Translations under genes and position numbers: made by a program
In this document: positions 1 through 6,210 of the stretch, in pieces
Layout: every line of letters begins with the position of its first letter
How positions within the stretch are numbered: position 1 is the stretch's first letter
The notes under the pieces: model-generated
Seen by the model: the letters and a program-made list of their open reading frames with translations, nothing else
What the model was told of the DNA's origin: nothing
Database searches by the model: none
DNA from: a bacterium
GTDB taxonomy: Bacteria > Babelota > Babeliae > Babelales > RVW-14
Assembly: GCA_030432505.1 (NCBI GenBank)
Contig: JAUIHA010000010.1
Span: forward strand, 1-12,457
DNA: 12,457 nucleotides
Reading direction: 5' to 3'

Positions 1-2
1 CT

Positions 3-77
3 TTGGTAGCAGTCATGAGAAAACTCGTAACAATTTTAAATACTATGGTTAAAAATAAAACTACTTGGAGTTGTTAA
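3..77 (+). CDS. IS110-family transposase, C-terminal fragment (cut by window edge)
   Basis: The frame is open from the window edge to a TAA at 75-77. It reads LVAVMRKLVTILNTMVKNK followed by TTWSC. The pattern V-A-x-M-R-K-L-x-x-I-L-N-x-M-x-x-x-x-x-x-W is how IS110-family (Transposase_20) transposases commonly end. Only about 24 residues are visible, so neither the DEDD catalytic domain nor the serine-containing domain can be checked, and I cannot say whether the gene is intact upstream. IS110 elements have no typical terminal inverted repeats, so the element's right end cannot be placed by eye. It should lie somewhere in 78-254. The call rests on recognising a short motif and is therefore moderate. 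A competing frame, 2-52, would end in ...NNFKYYG and has no recognisable motif. Confidence 0.55.
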   Translation: MVAVMRKLVTILNTMVKNKTTWSC

Positions 78-254
78 AAATTATTTGACTTTGAAGATAA
101 TCGCTGAACTTGTTTTTCAGGGTCCAAATATACTTCCCTAAAAACAAATAAGGAATTACATTTGGATGCTGAGAAACAAGCTCAGCATGACATTGACTAT
201 TGTCGCCTAAAATTCTATTTTTGCTGCTCTCTTGAACAAAAAAAGGAGAAAAGC
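78..254 (+). other. Non-coding stretch after the transposase, with an 8-bp hairpin at 166-188
   Basis: No gene is supported here. A reading frame continues from 162 into the phosphodiesterase, but it has no Shine-Dalgarno site and its residues look unstructured. Within the stretch ATGCTGAG (166-173) and CTCAGCAT (181-188) form a perfect 8-bp inverted repeat around the 7-nt loop AAACAAG, with no T-run after it. It could be a recombination or folding site of the neighbouring IS110-type element, whose non-coding flank carries the bridge RNA in some subgroups, or the palindromic target it entered. Neither is shown by the sequence alone. Confidence 0.4.
193..221 (+). promoter_or_regulatory. Probable promoter of the phosphodiesterase gene
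   Basis: TTGACT (193-198) is a 5/6 match to the sigma-70 -35 box. It is followed after exactly 17 bases by TATTTT (216-221), a 4/6 -10 box. Transcription would begin near 228, leaving a short leader before the Shine-Dalgarno site at 243-248 and the ATG at 255. This also argues that translation starts at 255 rather than at an earlier in-frame ATG. Confidence 0.5.
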
Positions 255-1040
255 ATGGGAAAAAGTCTTAAGGCTATACTACTGTTTAGTGTAAGTTTCA
301 TGTTTTTCTTGTGCCAAGCAAAACAAACAAGTATGAAAAAAGATATTGTTGTTATTGGTCATCGTGGAGCATGTGGATATGCTCCTGAAAATACGTTGGC
401 TTCATTTAAGAAAGCCATTGAACTTGGTGTACATGCTGTAGAACTTGATGTTTTTAAAACAAAAGACAATAAACTTGTTGTGATTCATGACCAAGTTCTC
501 AATCGTACAACAAATGGAAGTGGTTTAGTTTTTGAAAAGACACTTCAAGAATTAAAAAAACTTAATGCGGGAAATGGTGAAACAATTCCAACGCTTGAAG
601 AAGTACTTGATTGTATTGACCGTCGAATAAAAATAAATATTGAACTAAAAGGGCAACAAGTGACCGCGCTTGTTGCCGCTTGCATTAAAAAATATGTTGA
701 AGAAAAAAAATGGTCGTACGATAATTTTATTGTGAGTTCATTTAATCATTATGCTGTACAAAAGTTTACCTCTCTGTGTCCTGAGGTAAACGTAGGTGCG
801 CTGATTGATGGGCCACCACTTAATTATCCAAACTTTGCGCTTCAGTTGAGTGCTGATTACATTATTATGAATGCGACGTTTGTTAATGATGAGTCAGTGC
901 AAAAGGCGCATGAAAATGGCCTCAAAATTTTTGTATTTACGGTGAATTGTCAAGACGCTATTGAGCGTATGTTCAGGCTTGGTGTTGATGGTATCATTTC
1001 CAACTATCCTGACCGAGTTTTCAGTTTTAGAAAAAAATAG
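255..1040 (+). CDS. Exported glycerophosphodiester phosphodiesterase (GDPD/UgpQ family), 261 aa
   Basis: Hydrolyses glycerophosphodiesters (deacylated phospholipid head groups) to glycerol-3-phosphate and an alcohol. The start at 255 is set by AAGGAG at 243-248, six bases upstream; a longer frame to 162 has no such site. Residues 1-23 form a basic, hydrophobic signal peptide, so the enzyme should act outside the cytoplasm. The Cys at 20 lacks a good lipobox. Family motifs run in order: HRG at 36-38 with PENT (44-47), ELD at 63-65 (metal ligands), VIHD at 76-79 (catalytic His78), LNRTTNGSG at 82-90, IPTLEEVL at 111-118, the ExK of NIELKG (Glu130, Lys132), and the C-terminal FTVN (228-231) and GVDGIISNYPDR (243-254). 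Length is typical of the single-domain family. No terminator is evident before the Nudix genes downstream, so read-through is possible. Confidence 0.93.
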   Translation: MGKSLKAILLFSVSFMFFLCQAKQTSMKKDIVVIGHRGACGYAPENTLASFKKAIELGVHAVELDVFKTKDNKLVVIHDQVLNRTTNGSGLVFEKTLQELKKLNAGNGETIPTLEEVLDCIDRRIKINIELKGQQVTALVAACIKKYVEEKKWSYDNFIVSSFNHYAVQKFTSLCPEVNVGALIDGPPLNYPNFALQLSADYIIMNATFVNDESVQKAHENGLKIFVFTVNCQDAIERMFRLGVDGIISNYPDRVFSFRKK

Positions 1041-1043
1041 GCT

Positions 1044-1097
1044 ATGATAATACCCTGGCTAGTTTTGCGTCTATTCTATTAAAGAGGGTGTTATCAT
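1044..1097 (+). promoter_or_regulatory. Inverted repeat burying the ribosome site and start codon of the first Nudix gene
   Basis: ATGATAATACCC (1044-1055) can pair in RNA with GGGTGTTATCAT (1086-1097) over 12 positions: eleven Watson-Crick pairs plus one U-G wobble (1051 with 1090). The 30-nt loop is AU-rich. The 3' arm holds most of the Shine-Dalgarno sequence (GAGGG, 1084-1088) and the first two bases of the ATG at 1096. A folded message would hide the start. It may be a translational control hairpin, or, as DNA, an operator; which one is not decided by sequence. Confidence 0.4.
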
Positions 1098-1503
1098 GTC
1101 TGACAAGCACGCACTTGTTGAAATTGCACAGAAAATCATTGTAGAAAGTGAAGATAACCAGGTTCTTATTTTGCATGACATCAAAGGAAAATGGGATGTT
1201 CCTGGTGGTCGTTTAAACAATGGTGAGTCATGGGAGCAGGGCCTTGCCCGAGAACTACAAGAGGAAACAGGTATTAAAGATTTTACCCTTAAGTCTGTCA
1301 TGGGTGTGGAAAACTGGGTAAATCAAGATATTAATCGTGCAACATATGGTGTATTTTTTCATGTTAAAACGCCAGTAAAAGCGATTGACCTTTGCGATGA
1401 TCACAACGATTTTCGTTGGATAGTAAATGAAGAACAAGTGAGTAAATTACCATTTTTTAGCGAAAAAATGCGCAACTTGATTAAGGGCATATTAACAAAA
1501 TAA
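1096..1503 (+). CDS. Nudix hydrolase, first of a tandem pair, 135 aa
   Basis: Cleaves nucleoside diphosphates linked to another group, using Mg2+ or Mn2+; the substrate cannot be read from sequence. A complete Nudix box (G-x5-E-x7-RE-U-x-EE-x-G-U) spans residues 38-60: Gly38, Glu44, Arg52-Glu53, Glu56-Glu57, Gly59-Ile60. It is preceded by KWDVPGG, the usual strand leading into the box. About 135 residues is a normal size for a single-domain cytoplasmic enzyme, and no signal peptide is seen. The start has GAGGG at 1084-1088, seven bases upstream, but this site lies in the hairpin arm described separately. Its stop codon overlaps the start of the next Nudix gene (TAATG), implying coupled translation. 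Confidence 0.93.
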   Translation: MSDKHALVEIAQKIIVESEDNQVLILHDIKGKWDVPGGRLNNGESWEQGLARELQEETGIKDFTLKSVMGVENWVNQDINRATYGVFFHVKTPVKAIDLCDDHNDFRWIVNEEQVSKLPFFSEKMRNLIKGILTK

Positions 1504-1937
1504 TGAATATTCAAAAGCAAGTTGTTTCTAAAAAGGTTTCCCTTACACATTTAATTACCAAAGTTACCCAAGCCAGTGTGTTGCAAGATGCACAGGGCAG
1601 GGTATTGCTTTTACAACTTCCCGATGGCCGGTGGCATTTTCCGGGGGGGCGATTGAATGAAGATGAAACATGGGAGCAGGGCTTGCGAAGAGAAGTTCAA
1701 GAAGAGACAGGTATTGTTGATTTTGAAGTGCGCTCTGTATTGGGTGTTGGGCATATTCGTTCTCGTTCTACGGGAAATTTGAGCTATGGCGTGTTTTTTT
1801 CGTGTCATGTTCTGTCCAACTCTGTTTTATTGAGCGCTGAGCATAGCGCATATCGTTGGGTATCACAGCACGATGACTTGCATGATTTCGTTTTTCATAA
1901 CCCGAATATTCATGAAATGCTTATAAAAGTTTTATAA
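1503..1937 (+). CDS. Nudix hydrolase, second of a tandem pair, 144 aa
   Basis: A paralogue of the preceding gene. The complete Nudix box covers residues 49-71: Gly49, Glu55, Arg63-Glu64, Glu67-Glu68, Gly70-Ile71. It is preceded by GRWHFPGG. The two proteins share GGRLN, the block WEQGL, QEETGI, the S-V-x-G-V element after the box, and YGVFF, so they arose by duplication. Relative to its neighbour it has about eight extra N-terminal residues. The ATG shares one base with the upstream TAA, and no independent strong Shine-Dalgarno site is visible, so it probably relies on translational coupling. Substrate unknown; MutT-like sanitising of oxidised nucleotides is only one possibility. Confidence 0.93.
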   Translation: MNIQKQVVSKKVSLTHLITKVTQASVLQDAQGRVLLLQLPDGRWHFPGGRLNEDETWEQGLRREVQEETGIVDFEVRSVLGVGHIRSRSTGNLSYGVFFSCHVLSNSVLLSAEHSAYRWVSQHDDLHDFVFHNPNIHEMLIKVL

Positions 1938-1941
1938 TAAA

Positions 1942-1973
1942 AAGCGGCCCTACCAAAATTGATAGGGCCGCTT
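1942..1973. terminator. Intrinsic terminator between convergent genes
   Basis: AAGCGGCCCTA (1942-1952) and TAGGGCCGCTT (1963-1973) form a perfect 11-bp GC-rich stem with a 10-nt loop. On the minus strand it is followed by TTTTTATTAT, so it mainly ends the coiled-coil operon. On the plus strand, where the Nudix pair ends, the tail is the weaker CTTAATTTAG. Confidence 0.85.
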
Positions 1974-2000
1974 AATTTAGTTAGTCAATTCTGTTTAGAA

Positions 2001-3908
2001 TTAACCGGCTACTGGTGCTACTTGAGCAGCTGGTACTGCTTGTTGTTGTTTTTTACGTCTTTTCTTAGCCTTTCTTTTCTTTCTTTTTTTACGCTTTTTG
2101 CGTTTTTTCTTCTTACGTTTCTTTTTACCTTTTTTAGTTTTTTTCTTCTTTTTCTTTTTACGTTTCCTACGACGTCTTTTCTTTCTACGTTTTTTTCTAC
2201 GCTTCTTCACAACTGGTTGCTGTGCTGTAGGAACAGCTTCAGTAATAGTTGGAGCTACAGCCGGTTGTGCAGGTATTGTGTATGGAAGCTGTTGTGCCAT
2301 TGGCTGATATACAGGTTGTTGTACTGGACGTTGGTACATAGGTTGCATTGTTCTTATAGGCGCAGCAACAGGTCTAAGTTGTTGGACTGGTGCAACTTGT
2401 GGTTGTGCCATACGTACAGGTTGCATTGGTCTTACAGCAGGAGCTCTACGCATAGTTGGCTGTGCTACAGGAGCTATAGGATGAGCTATTGCCGTAGGTT
2501 GAAGAGCTTGTTGGCGTATTGGTCGTATCATTGGACGAGTAGTTCGAACAGCTCCTGCGACAACTGCTGGTTGCATTGTAGGGCGTGTTGCAACAGTAGG
2601 TGCTACCCCAGCAGGGACAGGAAGACCCTTTTTATGCAATAATTGCTCCGACATGATTTTTGCTTTTTTAGCTTTTGCAAGTTGTTTTTCAAGATTGATA
2701 AGTTGTCCTTTAAGCGCAATTTCTTGTTTTTCTACTGCTGTAACTTGTTGTTGAATACTATCAAGTTGTTGTTGATATTTTGCGTTTTGTTGCTTGAGCT
2801 TATTGTTAACAACGTTAATCTCTTGTTTTGCTTGTTCTTGTCTAGCTTGAAGACGTTTTTGAGTATCGGCAAGAATCCGACTAATCATTGCTTTTTGCTT
2901 ATCGAGCTGGGCTTTTCGTTGTCGAATTTTTTCAGCTTCTTGCTCGTCCTCTTCTTCAGCTTTTTTAAGGGCTGCTTTTGCTTGTTCAATGCTCGCTTCA
3001 ATAGTAGCTTTTTGTTGTTCAAGTTGAGCAGATTTCGTTTGTTGTTGAGCTTTGTCGGCTTCAATTTGTTGTAGTCTTTGTTGAGCAGCTTGTTTGCCTG
3101 CTTCAGCTTGAGCTTTAGCTGCGGCAATTTCTGCCTGTACTTGTGCGTTTGCTTCAAGTTGTTGTTGCATTTCCTGTTGCATAGCTTGTATTGTTTGTTC
3201 GCCTGCTTGAGCTTGCTCAGTAATTGCCTCTTGGTATGGTTGTATAGACCAAAAGCTTGGTTCCGGTTGCATATCAACAATATGCTCACGCACGTTTGCA
3301 AGTTTAGGGTTGGCTTTAACGCTATTTGGATGATGTGGATTGTATGTTTTATCTGACATATTCAAAAAGCGGTTTGTGCTCACATGCTTAAACACAAATT
3401 GATGATCTGTATCAACAGGCGTTCCAGCTGGAAGAGCTTTTCCATCTTGATATGCAAGTATTTGCCAAATACTTTGTCCATCACCTGGTTTGTTGTGCCA
3501 TGTTACCATGTCACCAGTATCTTGAGGTGATTTGTAGTTAGCATTTTCAGCATTAGGTTCACCAATTGCGGTTGCATGAAGCAAACGCTCTGGAAATGCC
3601 ATGTTTACAAGTGATAACTGGTCACCACTTTTTACTGCACCAGTTTTTACTGCGCCGCCGTTTCCGGCTACTCGCCATATGTTGTGCGAATACAAGTAGT
3701 TTACACCATTAACCTGTCCACCCGCAATCTTACTTGCAAGTTCAGGCCAATACATGATTCCACTTATGTGCAGGTAGTTATCTGTAGCTTCCGATTTCAA
3801 TCGGATGACATCATTGTATTCAAGAGGTGCACTCACGGCACTTTGTCCCCACTGCAGCAGCGCTGCAAGGACAATTAGCACGCGAGAAATATTTCGAAAC
3901 TTCTTCAT
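2001..3908 (-). CDS. Exported beta-trefoil/coiled-coil protein with a poly-Lys/Arg tail, 635 aa
   Basis: Not assigned to a named family. AGGAG lies seven bases before the ATG. Residues 1-27 are a signal peptide ending AVSA. Residues 30-225 hold three similar units, about 33-80, 95-150 and 169-222. Each begins with a strand such as VIRLKS, LSLVN or FVFKH, then YLH, LLH or FLN, and ends in W-x-[VI] (IWRV, IWQI, FWSI); this is the three-fold pattern of a MIR-like beta-trefoil. Residues 228-425 are a long Gln/Ala/Glu/Lys coiled coil. Residues 430-567 are a Pro/Gln/Ala/Arg linker with repeated RP and QP motifs. Residues 568-620 contain 50 Lys or Arg out of 53 (exceptions Thr591, Gly594, Ala614), followed by a short neutral end. 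The gene starts 34 bases after the propeller gene, in the same operon. A role in binding acidic surfaces, envelope polymer or nucleic acid is an inference from charge. Confidence 0.85.
   Translation of the reverse strand: MKKFRNISRVLIVLAALLQWGQSAVSAPLEYNDVIRLKSEATDNYLHISGIMYWPELASKIAGGQVNGVNYLYSHNIWRVAGNGGAVKTGAVKSGDQLSLVNMAFPERLLHATAIGEPNAENANYKSPQDTGDMVTWHNKPGDGQSIWQILAYQDGKALPAGTPVDTDHQFVFKHVSTNRFLNMSDKTYNPHHPNSVKANPKLANVREHIVDMQPEPSFWSIQPYQEAITEQAQAGEQTIQAMQQEMQQQLEANAQVQAEIAAAKAQAEAGKQAAQQRLQQIEADKAQQQTKSAQLEQQKATIEASIEQAKAALKKAEEEDEQEAEKIRQRKAQLDKQKAMISRILADTQKRLQARQEQAKQEINVVNNKLKQQNAKYQQQLDSIQQQVTAVEKQEIALKGQLINLEKQLAKAKKAKIMSEQLLHKKGLPVPAGVAPTVATRPTMQPAVVAGAVRTTRPMIRPIRQQALQPTAIAHPIAPVAQPTMRRAPAVRPMQPVRMAQPQVAPVQQLRPVAAPIRTMQPMYQRPVQQPVYQPMAQQLPYTIPAQPAVAPTITEAVPTAQQPVVKKRRKKRRKKRRRRKRKKKKKKKTKKGKKKRKKKKRKKRKKRKKRKAKKRRKKQQQAVPAAQVAPVAG
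2049..2207 (-). repeat. Low-complexity tract encoding the Lys/Arg tail
   Basis: On the coding strand this is an almost pure purine run of AAA, AAG, CGT and AGA-type codons, seen on the plus strand as T-rich sequence with periodic ACG. It encodes residues 568-620 of the beta-trefoil protein. Such runs are prone to slippage, so its length may vary between strains, or be affected by sequencing error. Confidence 0.8.
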
Positions 3909-3942
3909 TGTTTAGCTCCTATTTTGGCTTTTGTTTATTTTA

Positions 3943-6036
3943 CTATCTTCTTTTACCAGGCATTCCTGAACTACCGCTTTGTGCGAGTTGTTGCTCTATA
4001 CGTTGTTTATCTTGGACTAACTGTTGAATTTCTTCTCGGCGTTGTTCAATAGTGCGTTGCAGTGTAGCAACCTCTTTTTGTGATTGAATAAGTTCTTGTT
4101 GCTTTGCAGCTACCTGTTGTTCAAACACTTGAGCTTGTGTTTCAAGTTTTTGTGTGAGCTTTGCAATTTCTTGTTTTGATTGTTCTTGGTATGCAGCGAA
4201 CTGCTGAGTAGTCTCTTTAAGACTTACTTCAATTGCTTTCTTTTGTGCTGCAATTTGCGCTATAAGAGCCTGAGCTTTTTGTTCATCTTCATCATCTTCT
4301 GCTTGCTTAAGTGCTACTTCTGCCTGCTTGAGCTGTTGTTCTAGGGCTAATTTATTTTGTTCAAGTGTTGAAACTTGTTGGGCAACTTGTTGAGCGTCAG
4401 CTTCAGCCTGCGCAGCTTGTTCTTCTGCTTGTTGTTGTTCAGCAAGTGCTGCTGCTTTGAGTTGTTCTGCTTGTTTTTTATCTTCAGCAGCTTTAGCAAT
4501 TTTTGCTTGCATATCTTGTTTGATTGCTGCAACTTTTTGCTCTTGTTCAGCTTGTGCAGCTGCTTGAGAAGCAGCGAGTGCAGCAGCTTCTTCTTGAGTT
4601 TGTTTAATGAGTTGTTGATCATATTGTACTTGTTTTTCAAAGAGCTCTACAGGTGAAAGGAACTTGTTTGTGTTCCAGAACTTCATCCATTGAGCAGCAT
4701 TAGGCATATTATTCTTAATGTGGCGATGGCGAGCGGTTTTTGCAACCTCTGCTTGAATTGCAGGATAATTTTTTTGTACTTGGTCTCTATATTTATCAAA
4801 GAATCCTTTTACTTTATAGAATCGACCGTTATTGTCCCAAGGCCATTTTCCAATAGCCCAGTCGTATTCTCGAGCGTAGCTATTATAAGCAGCAACAATT
4901 TTTTTGATCTCAGGAGAGACTTGAGCTGGAGCAGGTACAGCCGCTTGTTGTGGCGCAGGAGCATAAGCGTTTGCTGAAATGTTTTGCCAACCAGTACCAA
5001 ATTTTTTCCATGCTTTGGCATTATTACCTTGTCCCGAAGGAACAAACCACAAGAGTCCACTTGTATCAATTAAGAATGCGTGATCTCCTGGAACCAAGGC
5101 TATTTTACCAGTATCACCCTTGATCATCGCCCATCGGTTACCTGTTGGGGTATTGGCTGACACTCCTCCTCGAACCCAAATATTATAGTTTCCATCACGA
5201 GTATGGTTTTTAAGACACCAAACTGTTCCATTTCCTGCGGCTACATGGTGGAAGTCAGTAGTCTTAGGATCAATTTGTTTTTGTCCTTTTAGATTATTTT
5301 TTGGAATAAACCAGAGTGTACCGTCTTGTTTTCCACCCTGGTAAGCAATACCCCAAAGGTTTCCCAAGTTATCAACGGATATTTGGTTTAATGATGTATG
5401 ACTAAAACCTACTTTTTCCCAGTGTGTACCGAATGGATTTTCAAGAGATGTTCCTCGTCTGATGTATGGAGCAAATCCACCACCAACTTTTCCTTTAAGA
5501 CAGTAAACAGTACCATCATTACCAACGGCAATGTCATGATAACCGGTTCCAATAGGCCACCAACGGTGTGTACGTTTTTCTTGTCCTGCTGTGATAAACC
5601 ACAGAAGGCTACTTTTATCAATAACCCAAAACTCACCTTGAGGACCAGCAGCTACTTTACTTGTTGAACCGCCAGGGAGTTGTTCCCATTTTCCGCCAAG
5701 AGGGTTTGCTTTACTGTTTCCTGAAATTACCCAAATACGACCGTCAGTTCCTTCTGCTCCTTTGGTTGCAACGATATTAACTGGTCGTTCAGCACCAAAC
5801 TCGGCAGTATAGTTTCTTCTCGCCCATTTTGTTTGCTCGGTAATTTCATCGCGAATAGCTTTTTTCACAACATCGCTTGCTTCTGAGTAGGTTCTAAACC
5901 CGCTTACGCTTCTACCATGTGTTTTACGAATTTGGGCAGCGATTTGCGCATCGGCCGAGGCATGAGCCTGTCCGATAAATGTCAGAATTGCTGCGATAAG
6001 CCACCTCGTGGCTCTTATTTGCAAGATTTTCTTCAC
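3943..6036 (-). CDS. Exported tectonin-like beta-propeller/coiled-coil protein, 697 aa
   Basis: Starts at GTG with AAGGAG eight bases upstream. Residues 1-27 are a signal peptide (core LIAAILTFIG, end AHASA). Residues 85-355 form about six propeller blades of two alternating types. One type reads G-x-W/F-x-I-D-x-S-x-LLWF then W-x-x-x-G-TG (128-165, 311-349; a divergent copy at 219-246). The other reads IWV/YIR...N-P-x-G-x-x-W (99-117, 176-206, 271-302). This is the pattern of tectonin domains, known in lectin-like proteins that bind glycans or lipopolysaccharide. Residues 375-475 are a Trp/Tyr/Lys-rich helical region I do not recognise. Residues 476-685 are a Gln/Ala/Glu coiled coil with a DDEDE cluster at 581-585. 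The protein ends SSGMPGKRR. It is the first gene of the operon with the beta-trefoil protein, whose coiled coil it resembles. Ligand and location (periplasm or surface) are inferred. Confidence 0.85.
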   Translation of the reverse strand: MKKILQIRATRWLIAAILTFIGQAHASADAQIAAQIRKTHGRSVSGFRTYSEASDVVKKAIRDEITEQTKWARRNYTAEFGAERPVNIVATKGAEGTDGRIWVISGNSKANPLGGKWEQLPGGSTSKVAAGPQGEFWVIDKSSLLWFITAGQEKRTHRWWPIGTGYHDIAVGNDGTVYCLKGKVGGGFAPYIRRGTSLENPFGTHWEKVGFSHTSLNQISVDNLGNLWGIAYQGGKQDGTLWFIPKNNLKGQKQIDPKTTDFHHVAAGNGTVWCLKNHTRDGNYNIWVRGGVSANTPTGNRWAMIKGDTGKIALVPGDHAFLIDTSGLLWFVPSGQGNNAKAWKKFGTGWQNISANAYAPAPQQAAVPAPAQVSPEIKKIVAAYNSYAREYDWAIGKWPWDNNGRFYKVKGFFDKYRDQVQKNYPAIQAEVAKTARHRHIKNNMPNAAQWMKFWNTNKFLSPVELFEKQVQYDQQLIKQTQEEAAALAASQAAAQAEQEQKVAAIKQDMQAKIAKAAEDKKQAEQLKAAALAEQQQAEEQAAQAEADAQQVAQQVSTLEQNKLALEQQLKQAEVALKQAEDDEDEQKAQALIAQIAAQKKAIEVSLKETTQQFAAYQEQSKQEIAKLTQKLETQAQVFEQQVAAKQQELIQSQKEVATLQRTIEQRREEIQQLVQDKQRIEQQLAQSGSSGMPGKRR

Positions 6037-6073
6037 GGTTACTACTCCTTATATATAGGTCGTTAGTTGAATG

Positions 6074-6119
6074 TTCAGATTAATACCTATAATAAAAATA
6101 CTATAATTTTCTATCTGAA
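6074..6119 (-). promoter_or_regulatory. Upstream control region of the coiled-coil operon with a 7-bp inverted repeat
   Basis: TTCAGAT (6074-6080) and ATCTGAA (6113-6119) are inverted copies 32 bases apart, flanking a very AT-rich stretch. On the minus strand that stretch contains a -10-like TATTAT (6094-6089). Only a poor -35 (TTCAGA, at a too-long 19-base spacing) accompanies it, so the promoter is not pinned down. The arms could be an operator pair. The rest of 6037-6155 shows no gene. Confidence 0.25.
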
Positions 6120-6155
6120 TTAAAGGGTTTGGTTTTTTAATTATGAAAAAATACA

Positions 6156-6184
6156 AGAAGGCCCGGAAAATATCCGGGCCTTCT
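6156..6184 (-). terminator. Intrinsic terminator of the multipass membrane protein gene
   Basis: AGAAGGCCCGGA (6156-6167) and TCCGGGCCTTCT (6173-6184) form a perfect 12-bp stem with a 5-nt loop. On the minus strand it is followed by TGTATTTTTTC. It separates the membrane protein gene from the coiled-coil operon, which therefore needs its own promoter. Confidence 0.88.
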
Positions 6185-6210
6185 GCGTGAATCGTGTGAT
6201 TTAGTCAGTA

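Noticed and set aside
162..254. N-terminal extension of the phosphodiesterase from an ATG at 162
   Set aside because: No Shine-Dalgarno site precedes it, the added residues do not look like protein, it overlaps a hairpin and a good promoter, and it would bury the clear signal peptide that starts at 255.
2049..2207. CRISPR or tandem-repeat array
   Set aside because: The periodic look of the T-rich DNA comes from Lys/Arg codons; there are no regular repeats with unique spacers here or elsewhere in the window.
1959..2642. Long plus-strand open frame rich in Leu, Phe, Ser, Cys and Trp
   Set aside because: It is the mirror of the Lys/Arg-, Pro- and Gln-rich coding sequence on the minus strand; it has no ribosome site and a composition no real protein has.
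2643..3356. Further plus-strand open frames and out-of-frame minus-strand frames across the coiled coil
   Set aside because: Repetitive Gln/Lys/Glu codons leave several frames free of stops. None has a start site or motif, and the frame kept here carries a signal peptide and ordered domains.
4347..4656. Lys/Asn/Leu-rich minus-strand frame and its plus-strand shadow
   Set aside because: Out-of-frame readings of the second coiled coil, low in complexity and without a ribosome site.
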